Source: Methanobacterium sp. UBA176
GTDB taxonomy: Archaea; Methanobacteriota; Methanobacteria; Methanobacteriales; Methanobacteriaceae
Direction: 5' to 3'
Assembly: GCA_002505765.1 (NCBI GenBank)
Contig: DAVZ01000060.1
Span: forward strand, 1-54,854
DNA length: 54,854 nucleotides
In this document: one piece after another, positions 8,088 to 15,023 of the stretch
How the letters are laid out: each line of letters starts with the position of its first letter
How positions within the stretch are numbered: the first letter of the stretch is position 1
Position numbers and translations under genes: made by a program
The notes under the pieces: model-generated
The model's database searches: none
What the model was told of the DNA's origin: nothing
What the model saw: only the letters and a program-made list of their open reading frames with translations

Positions 8088-9125
8088 TTAGTACCTTACT
8101 TTTCCGATATGTCTTGTAGCGCCTGGATCTTCACCGTTAAAGTGGGCAAGGTAATAAATAAACCATTCAAGTGGAATTACAAGAGCAAAGGGCGACATCA
8201 ATTGATTCATGTCTGAATAATCTTTCATGTTGTAAATAAGGGATTTGGTACCCAGTTTGTTGCAGAGTTCAATGGATCTTCTGGTCATTTCATCTCCAGG
8301 ATAATCAGCATTTAAAAAAACTATTGGAACGCCTTTTTCTGCCCTTTCAATTAATCCATGCCTGAATTCGCCGGAATAAAGGGGACAGGCGTGCTTTAAA
8401 GCTCCTTCCATGAACATGGTCATTGCAAGCTTGTAGGCCAGCCCGTAGTTTGGCCCACTTCCCATGCAGTAAAATATTTCATCGTCTTTAAATTTTTGGG
8501 CAAGCTCAATGTTTTCAGCTTCTGTTTTATTTATTAACTCTTTGGTGATGGAAGGAAGTTTTTCAATGTCATATAAAATTTCTTTTTTTGTATCTTCAGA
8601 TCCATTCATGCTGAATAGTATCTCATAAAGACACATAAGCTGTGTTATGTATGTTTTAGTTCCAAGAATGGCTTCTTCTCTTCCTCCTCTTGTAACTACT
8701 GTGTCATCAGCCTCTTTAATCATGGTGCATAGTCCTTCATTGGTTATGGTTACAGTATAAACATCATTTTCACCTGCTCTTCTGAGTGCAGCAACAGTAT
8801 CTGCTGTTTCTCCAGATTGAGATGTTAAGATAGCCCCTGCATTTTTTGTGCCTGTTTTTTTGTTGTAAAAAAATTCATAACCAGTGTAAACTTCAATATT
8901 TTGATCTGAAATGAAATCAAGGGCGCTTTTAGCAGAGTAACATGTTGAAAGGGAACTGCCGCATCCTAAAAGGTATATCTTATCAAATTCCTCAAATTTT
9001 TGGGCAATTTCTTTCATATGGGATTTTTCTTCCTTTAGAGTATCTCTTAAAGATTTTGGTTGCTCTAAAATCTCATCATACATTTTATATTTCATTATTT
9101 CCCTCAAAATCTTAATATTATTCAT
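8088..9125 (-). CDS. SIS-domain sugar isomerase, GlmS C-terminal type
   Basis: 345 aa with two SIS domains and no N-terminal glutaminase domain. The first has GCGSSLSTCYSAK and SQSGETADTV; the second has GSGPNYGLAYKLA and SGEFRHGLIE. The length equals the isomerase half of glucosamine-6-phosphate synthase, and the FrlB/AgaS families are also possible. It probably isomerises or deaminates a phosphorylated amino sugar or a sugar-amine adduct. Its start overlaps the end of the ThiN-HIT gene by 8 bp, so the two are translated as a unit. Confidence 0.8.
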   Translation of the reverse strand: MNNIKILREIMKYKMYDEILEQPKSLRDTLKEEKSHMKEIAQKFEEFDKIYLLGCGSSLSTCYSAKSALDFISDQNIEVYTGYEFFYNKKTGTKNAGAILTSQSGETADTVAALRRAGENDVYTVTITNEGLCTMIKEADDTVVTRGGREEAILGTKTYITQLMCLYEILFSMNGSEDTKKEILYDIEKLPSITKELINKTEAENIELAQKFKDDEIFYCMGSGPNYGLAYKLAMTMFMEGALKHACPLYSGEFRHGLIERAEKGVPIVFLNADYPGDEMTRRSIELCNKLGTKSLIYNMKDYSDMNQLMSPFALVIPLEWFIYYLAHFNGEDPGATRHIGKVRY

Positions 9126-10158
9126 TATTCAGTATCTTAATTTTTTCCATGTATTTTGCATAACTATCATCTAAATTTTCTCTAATGACCCTTGTATTTG
9201 CAGTAGCACCTATAAAACTAGTTTCAAATTTAAATCTGGGAACTAAATGAACGTGAATATGCTCAATGCGCTGTCCTGCAACTTCTCCGAGATTTACACC
9301 AATATTCACTCCATCTGGTTTTATTACTTCCCTTATTAAAATAATCGCTTTTTGAACGGTTTTAAATAAATTTTTGAGCGCATCTGGATCTAATTCAGTT
9401 AAATCAGTATAATGTCTTACTGGAACAACTAAAAGGTGGCCTTTTGTGTAAGGAGATATATTAAGAACTATTATACCTTCTCCATCATTGTAAAGCACGT
9501 ATTTTGAAGCTTCTGGATCGCCTTCAGCCATTGCACAAAATATACAGGATATCTCTGAACTTTTTGCAACTGGATTTTCTATTTGTGGTGTAAATAGAAC
9601 TTTGGGTTCATTGCTGATGCCATAAAGCTTTGAAATACAAACAACCATTTTTGCTATATCTACAGCGTCTGTACCAGTAAAAACTATTGAAGGCTCTTTT
9701 CCCCAGGCTCCTTGATGGTAAATTATATCAGGGACACTATCAATCCTTTTTATAGCATTTTCAACACCCCATGGAATTGTACCACCTTCAATTTTTTTGA
9801 TATCTTCTGGTTCGTCTTTTCTATCATAAAAAGAGACTTTCAGACCTAATTTTTTGCTTATATTAATTATTTTTTCATCAAATTTAATGTTCATTGCGCT
9901 TCTCTTGGAAGGTTCATGTTTCATTATGGTCAGAATTAGACGAGCCATATGGGATGATACTCCAAATTCTGGTTCCATAAAAGCCCTCGGTTTACCGTGT
10001 ACTACTGTTATACGCCCTGGAATTCCAGCAACATCCTCAATTTTTTTTGCATTTTCCTTTGCCATAACTATATTACTTCTAACTTCAGGGATTAATTGGG
10101 CCAGTTCTCCACTTTCTTGCAGGATTCGGACGGCTTTTTTGAGATTCTCTATTTCCAT
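9118..10158 (-). CDS. ThiN thiamine-phosphate synthase domain fused to HIT hydrolase domain
   Basis: 346 aa. Residues 1-185 match ThiN, the archaeal thiamine-phosphate synthase domain usually fused to ThiD: SNI, IPGRITVVHGKPRA, EPEFGVSSHMARLIL, MNIKFDEK and a GKEPSIVF end. Residues 200-346 form a HIT domain with the catalytic HIHVHLVPR (His300-His304) and CIFC (205-208), which with His249 could bind zinc. The fusion partner is therefore a nucleotidyl hydrolase/transferase rather than ThiD. Both halves retain their signature residues. A role in thiamine synthesis is an inference from the ThiN part. Confidence 0.82.
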   Translation of the reverse strand: MEIENLKKAVRILQESGELAQLIPEVRSNIVMAKENAKKIEDVAGIPGRITVVHGKPRAFMEPEFGVSSHMARLILTIMKHEPSKRSAMNIKFDEKIINISKKLGLKVSFYDRKDEPEDIKKIEGGTIPWGVENAIKRIDSVPDIIYHQGAWGKEPSIVFTGTDAVDIAKMVVCISKLYGISNEPKVLFTPQIENPVAKSSEISCIFCAMAEGDPEASKYVLYNDGEGIIVLNISPYTKGHLLVVPVRHYTDLTELDPDALKNLFKTVQKAIILIREVIKPDGVNIGVNLGEVAGQRIEHIHVHLVPRFKFETSFIGATANTRVIRENLDDSYAKYMEKIKILNNE

Positions 10159-10622
10159 GTCTTATAACTATGAACTTGATTAAATATAAGGGTTAAGATT
10201 TGGTGAATTAAGGTGATGATCAAAGTATCATTGCTTTTTTACTGAAATAAGACTACTACTCTAATTTTATCTAAATTAAAAATTAACTTCTAATAAATTA
10301 TGAATTGATGAGTTAGTACTGCATTTAATCAGGCTATTGATATTTTAAGAAACTTAAATGGAAATGATTAAACTAAAATTAGATTTAATTAATTTGGAAT
10401 GATTATTTGTTCCATATTATTTTTTTATATAGATTCTAAAGAAAAATAATTTAAAATATCTGCCTATAAATCATTGTAGCATCGCTTTAAATAAAAAAAA
10501 TTCACTAATACTATTTTTATTTCAGTTTAGAATCAAAAATTATATATAGTCTGCTTAATTTATTATAATATGTCTGAATTCCATATTTAACGTTCATTTT
10601 AGAATTATAGGGAGGCGATAGG
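10159..10622. other. Intergenic region upstream of the first cell-wall paralog
   Basis: 464 bp, strongly AT-rich, between the divergent ThiN-HIT and GHL10-like genes. It contains the shared motif at 10476-10492 and a TATA-like AAAAATTATATATAG near 10535-10549, about 75 bp before the coding start. No RNA gene or convincing ORF on either strand. Confidence 0.5.
10476..10492 (+). promoter_or_regulatory. Upstream motif shared by the three cell-wall paralogs, copy 1
   Basis: GTAGCATCGCTTTAAAT. Related copies lie at 12008-12022 and 14575-14597. The common core is (A)GCGCTT or CGCTT followed by an AT-rich AAAT stretch. Copies 1 and 2 sit 131 and 136 bp before their coding starts. A regulator-binding site or conserved promoter-upstream element is inferred. 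Confidence 0.35.
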
Positions 10623-11825
10623 ATTAGGCGGCAGATGTTAGTAACATGTTTTTTTATAATAACAGTGATTGCAATATTAGGCTGTGCATATGCTGAAGAA
10701 GATGTATCAACCTGTTCAACAGTTACTAATACTGAGACAAACTTTATTGCACCGGATTCAGGGATTTCTGGATGTTCTACAGCAGACACTGGAACAGTGA
10801 GTAGTTCATCTACACATTCAGTAGGTTACTGGATATGGGCATCAGATGTACACGATGCCAATGCAGAATTGCTTAATAGCAAAGGAATAACTGATGTCTA
10901 TGTTTTAACAAGAGGAGTAAAAGGTAAAACCTATAACGCTGAATTACAGGAAGCTATAACTAAGTTCCATCCTTATGGAATAAGAGTTCACTCATGGATT
11001 GTATGTTTTAAAGACGGTTCCAATGAACATTTTGTTAATCCATCAGGATATTACAGCTACACCAAAAAGGTCTACGTTAAAACAATAAAAACATGGGGCA
11101 AAAAGAAAAAGGCTTACAGGGTCTGGAAAAGGGTAAAATGGAAAAAAGTTAATGGAAAATGGAGATACAAGTGGAAAAAGGTCATCAGATACAAATGGAA
11201 AAAAGGATGGATTTACACTCCTGTTTACAGATACGAAACAGTAAAAGGTTACAGTTCAACCCATAACACCAATTTAATTAATTACATTAAATCAGTTGCC
11301 ACTAATTACGATGTTGACGGTATCCACCTTGATTATGTAAGATACTCAGGAGTTGCAAGTAAAAATCATGCTGCATGGCAGGAACCAGGAGGAGTAACTG
11401 CGGCTGTAAATGCAGTGACTGGGTTTGTACAGAAGGTAAATGATAATATAAAATCAGTGAAACCCAATATAATACTTTCAGCGGCTGTAATGCCGGATGG
11501 CGAAGTGAATGCAAAATATTATGGCCAGGATTATGCAAAACTTGGATCGATTGTTGACTACCTCGTTCCAATGATTTACAAGGGAAATTACAAACAGGAC
11601 ACAGAATGGATCGGTACAACTACAGCTAAAATAATTGAACTTTCAGGGAACAGAACAGTTGTTGCAGGGCTTCAAACATATTATTCAGATAGTAATGTAC
11701 AAGGAATACCACGTGATGAATTAATAACGGATATAAATACAGCTATAGGAAATGGGGCATCAGGAGTCGTATTATTTAGGTACGAAGCCCATACCACACA
11801 CACTTCCGATATAACCCTTTACTAA
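10623..11825 (+). CDS. Secreted GHL10/DUF187-like glycosidase with Lys/Trp-rich insert
   Basis: 400 aa counted from ATT 10623 (MRRQMLVTC if initiated there), or 396 aa from ATG 10635. ATT is chosen because GGAGG at 10611-10615 is 7 nt away, whereas the ATG is 19 nt away, and because the paralog at 12158 has ATG in the same place. A signal peptide ends near CAYA. The single recognised domain (about 60-396) carries GIHLDYVRYSG, typical of GHL10/DUF187 TIM-barrel glycosidases. Residues about 144-203 are extremely rich in Lys, Trp, Tyr and Arg. There are no binding repeats or peptidase domain. It probably acts outside the cell on a surface glycan; the substrate is unknown. Confidence 0.75.
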   Translation: MRRQMLVTCFFIITVIAILGCAYAEEDVSTCSTVTNTETNFIAPDSGISGCSTADTGTVSSSSTHSVGYWIWASDVHDANAELLNSKGITDVYVLTRGVKGKTYNAELQEAITKFHPYGIRVHSWIVCFKDGSNEHFVNPSGYYSYTKKVYVKTIKTWGKKKKAYRVWKRVKWKKVNGKWRYKWKKVIRYKWKKGWIYTPVYRYETVKGYSSTHNTNLINYIKSVATNYDVDGIHLDYVRYSGVASKNHAAWQEPGGVTAAVNAVTGFVQKVNDNIKSVKPNIILSAAVMPDGEVNAKYYGQDYAKLGSIVDYLVPMIYKGNYKQDTEWIGTTTAKIIELSGNRTVVAGLQTYYSDSNVQGIPRDELITDINTAIGNGASGVVLFRYEAHTTHTSDITLY

Positions 11826-11829
11826 AAAC

Positions 11830-11870
11830 ACTCAAATTCGGCATGGATTTGAGTAAAATTTCTTTTTTTT
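11830..11870 (+). terminator. Hairpin plus T-run
   Basis: ACTCAAAT (11830-11837) pairs perfectly with ATTTGAGT (11847-11854), followed by a T-rich run to 11870. It starts 4 bp after the stop codon of the glycosidase gene. Confidence 0.7.
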
Positions 11871-12157
11871 ATTAAATTTTTTATATTTGGTAATAATAGA
11901 TTAAAATAAGATTAATTAATCTCAATTTTAATTAGAGCGCATTAAATTGTGGAATAATCAGCTTAAAAAATAATAATAAATAGAATGATTCATTTTTAAA
12001 TACTTATTTAAGCGCTTTAAATAAAAAAAGAATGTTTCATCACTCTTTTTTTGGAAAATTAAATCAAAAGATTTATATGTCCATAAAGACGATCTTTTTA
12101 TGTCAATAACTCCAAATCGGTGTAACTGACATCTGGAAAAACTGGGAGGCTATATTA
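11871..12157. other. Intergenic region with promoter of the second cell-wall paralog
   Basis: AT-rich. It carries the shared motif (12008-12022) and a TATA box AAAAGATTTATATGT near 12065-12079. Very similar sequence (AAAAAGTTTATATGT) precedes the third paralog near 14928-14942. The ribosome site GGAGG is at 12145-12149. No other gene seen. Confidence 0.5.
12008..12022 (+). promoter_or_regulatory. Shared upstream motif, copy 2
   Basis: TTAAGCGCTTTAAAT, containing the palindrome AAGCGCTT. It lies 136 bp before the ATG at 12158, close to the distance of copy 1 from its gene. See copies at 10476 and 14575. Confidence 0.35.
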
Positions 12158-14383
12158 ATGAAGCGACTTATGTTGCTTGTAATGCTCCTATTATTTGGAG
12201 GGGCATTGCTTAATGTAACTAATATATACGCCGCCACAGAAAATTCACAGATTCCAGAAATAGACATTAATTCAAATTTAGTTCAAAAAGATCAATTGGA
12301 AACTCAAAATAACGAGAATATTCAAAATACAGCAGGAGCTGATGAAAATAATTCAGCGAACCCTGCAAGTAATATAACAGCACAAAACCTCCAATCGACA
12401 GGAAATACATCAAATTCAAGTGGAGAAACCCAAAATACAGTTAATAACAGTAATTTTACTAACCCTCAAGATTCTACCGACGCCGCAGGAGATGAAATAT
12501 ATAAAAATGTTCGCGCAATCTGGCTAAAAGCCGAAGATGTGAACAAATTAAATACAGATGAAATCAAAAAAGCAGGTATTACTGATATATTCATTAAAGC
12601 TAACATACTAACGACACCTGGATATCAAACAGTGCTAAAAGCACTTTTAGATAAGCTTAAAATTACAAATACCAATGCCAGAGTTCATGCATGGATAACA
12701 TGCTTCAAAGATTCAAATGGAAAATGGATAGATCCACAGGGAAAATTCACATACACTGTAAAAGTTCCATACATTGTGAAAAGCCGGACTAAATACAAAT
12801 CATGGTATAAAAGCTGGTTTAAATCCAAAGGAAAATGGAAGTACAAATGGAAATACAAATGGAAGTATAAATGGACATACAGGACCCTTTACAAAAATGA
12901 AGTACGTAACAGTCAAAGTACAGCACACGTCGATGGATTGATAAAATCAATTACAGATATTGTAAAAAATTATAACATCAATGGAATCCATCTTGATTAC
13001 GTTCGATACCCTGGAACAGGCAATAATGCAGCCTATTTACATCCTGGAGGAACAGAAACAATAACATCATTTGTTCAAAGGGTGAATACGGCTGTTAAAA
13101 CAATAAAGCCTAAATTAGTAATTTCAGCAGCTTTAATGCCTGAATGCTCTATTAATGCAAAATATTATGGCCAGGATTACACAAAACTTGCTCCATATCT
13201 CGATTTCCTTGTACCTATGATCTACAAAGGAAATTATAATAAGGATTCAGCCTGGATTGGCTCAGTAACTAAATGGATTGTTGAAAATTCTGGAGGAAAA
13301 CCAGTTGTAGCTGGTCTTCAGACATACCGTTCAGACAACAATCTTACTCAAATACCGGCCAATGAGCTAAAAGACGATATAAATGCAGCAATTGATAACA
13401 AAGCATCTGGATATGCTCTATTCAGATATGGGCTAATTGAAGAAGATTTTTTCAAAAACCCCTCTGATTCATCAATTAAATACACTTTGAGTCAGATTCA
13501 AAGTGCTGCTGCAAATGTCAGGTCTTTCATTGAAACAAATCACAGGCTACCGAATTATGTTACAATTGGCACAAAGCAGGTTTTAATGCCTGAAATGTTA
13601 AGGTTGATGGCTTCAAGTGTAATTCAGTTAAACAGCGGTATTAAAACGTCATTAACACTTGAAAATGTCGATTCACCTTCAGATCCAACCCAAAGCATTG
13701 TAAAAGGGAGTATAAATAAAACAGAATATCTAAATATTGCACAAAGGATTAAGTCCTTTATAGATTCAAGTTGGGTAGCACCAAATCATGCATCCAGTTC
13801 TTTAGGAAATATTGGATATGAGTCAACCATTTATATGTATTCCAAGATATTGAGCTTTTACAATAGTAATAATCGATTACCAAGCTACGTTACAATGGAC
13901 GTTTGGAAACAAACTTCTACACCATCAGATCTTCAAAAATATTTGAATCCAACCAAAAACTGTCAATCAGAAAATGCTCAAATTAAGACACTGGCAGCTT
14001 CACTTACAAAAGGTCTAGGTTCAACCTATGATAAAGGTGCAAAAATCTTTAACTGGGTAAGAGATAACTTGAGCTATTCCTTTTACTACAATACCAAATA
14101 CGGCGCGGTGAACGCATATCTAAACAAAAACGGGAATTGTGTTGACCACTCGCATTTGTTGATTGCACTGGCAAGGGCAGCGGGAATTCCAGCAAAATAT
14201 ATGCACGGAACTTGTATCTTTACAAGTGGAAATGTTTATGGCCACGTTTGGGCACAGTTTTACGTAAATGGCAGATGGTATGATGCAGATGCTACAGGTC
14301 CAAGCAATACATTTGGTGTCATTAATAACTGGAACAGGAATACAGTAATCATGAAGGGTAATTATGCTGAATTACCTTTCTAA
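12158..14383 (+). CDS. Secreted bifunctional pseudomurein hydrolase candidate: GHL10-like, PMBR, transglutaminase-like peptidase
   Basis: 741 aa. A signal peptide (1-25, ending IYAA) precedes an Asn/Gln/Ser/Thr-rich linker (27-115) and a GHL10/DUF187-like domain (118-425, with GIHLDYVRY at 276-284). Inside this domain, residues 197-250 are Lys/Trp/Tyr-rich with tandem KWKY units. A pseudomurein-binding repeat (443-500: ETNHRLPNYVTIG, LRLM, QLNSG) and a second, weaker one (520-585) follow. The C terminus (605-741) is a transglutaminase-like Cys-His-Asp peptidase: GNCVDHSH (Cys661), GHVWA (His696), WYDADAT (Asp711). PeiW and PeiP pseudomurein endoisopeptidases have the same kind of catalytic domain with PMBRs. 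It probably acts on the cell's own wall; substrates are inferred. The ATG has GGAGG 8 nt upstream. Confidence 0.85.
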   Translation: MKRLMLLVMLLLFGGALLNVTNIYAATENSQIPEIDINSNLVQKDQLETQNNENIQNTAGADENNSANPASNITAQNLQSTGNTSNSSGETQNTVNNSNFTNPQDSTDAAGDEIYKNVRAIWLKAEDVNKLNTDEIKKAGITDIFIKANILTTPGYQTVLKALLDKLKITNTNARVHAWITCFKDSNGKWIDPQGKFTYTVKVPYIVKSRTKYKSWYKSWFKSKGKWKYKWKYKWKYKWTYRTLYKNEVRNSQSTAHVDGLIKSITDIVKNYNINGIHLDYVRYPGTGNNAAYLHPGGTETITSFVQRVNTAVKTIKPKLVISAALMPECSINAKYYGQDYTKLAPYLDFLVPMIYKGNYNKDSAWIGSVTKWIVENSGGKPVVAGLQTYRSDNNLTQIPANELKDDINAAIDNKASGYALFRYGLIEEDFFKNPSDSSIKYTLSQIQSAAANVRSFIETNHRLPNYVTIGTKQVLMPEMLRLMASSVIQLNSGIKTSLTLENVDSPSDPTQSIVKGSINKTEYLNIAQRIKSFIDSSWVAPNHASSSLGNIGYESTIYMYSKILSFYNSNNRLPSYVTMDVWKQTSTPSDLQKYLNPTKNCQSENAQIKTLAASLTKGLGSTYDKGAKIFNWVRDNLSYSFYYNTKYGAVNAYLNKNGNCVDHSHLLIALARAAGIPAKYMHGTCIFTSGNVYGHVWAQFYVNGRWYDADATGPSNTFGVINNWNRNTVIMKGNYAELPF

Positions 14384-15023
14384 TATTTTTTTTTACATTT
14401 TTTTTATCTGATATTAATTGAAAATATTTAATTCTGGTGTTAAAAAAAAATTTATTAATTATTTAATAACCAAATTAAATTTTAAATCATTTTAATAAGT
14501 ATTATCACAATTTTATGAATTAAATTAGTTTTTTTGGCTTAATAAACTTTAATTATTCTTTTAAATCTATTATTTGTAGCATTAAGCGCTTATAAATTAA
14601 TTTAAGCAGTGATTAGTTAAATAACGCAAATATGTCAGTAAGGATCAAAAGATATAACATTATAAATTTTAAATGCATAAAATACATGTGAATTGGCCTA
14701 ATTTTGAATTTAAACTTATAATCATTTACGTAATCATTTGAAAAGGAAATATAATCCCTTAAATACTAAGAAATAGCCATGTATTTTAGAATTTTGATTT
14801 GAATTATATGGTGTAGAATCGGTAGTAAAGGATGACAGATTTCATTAATTAGAAATAATAAAACGCAATTAAAATGTTTTAAAAGCTAAAAAAAGTTATA
14901 TACGTTCTCCATTTTTGATTTTAGACCAAAAAGTTTATATGTTTAATAACACTATCCACACTAGTAAATAAATAACCTTGTATTGAGGTTTATTTACAAT
15001 TTGGAAATATAGGAGGCGGTATA
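14384..15023. other. Long intergenic region before the third cell-wall paralog
   Basis: 640 bp, very AT-rich. It starts with T-runs (14387-14408), a likely terminator for the upstream gene. It contains the third shared motif (14575-14597) and two TATA-like boxes (AAAAAGTTATATAC near 14890; AAAAAGTTTATATGT near 14928-14942). The ribosome site GGAGG is at 15012-15016. No ORF with a plausible start or RNA gene was found. Confidence 0.5.
14575..14597 (+). promoter_or_regulatory. Shared upstream motif, copy 3
   Basis: This copy combines the GTAGCAT start of copy 1 with the TTAAGCGCTT palindrome of copy 2. It lies about 430 bp before its coding start, much further than the other two, which may reflect an insertion between motif and gene. 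Confidence 0.35.

Noticed and set aside
11302..11619. 105-codon minus-strand frame inside the first cell-wall gene
   Set aside because: A shadow of the glycosidase frame with low-complexity Leu/Gln/His composition and no start signals.
12821..12884. AAATGGAAGTAC-type tandem repeats as a DNA repeat element or CRISPR-like array
   Set aside because: They are codons of the KWKY segment within an intact reading frame, with no spacers.
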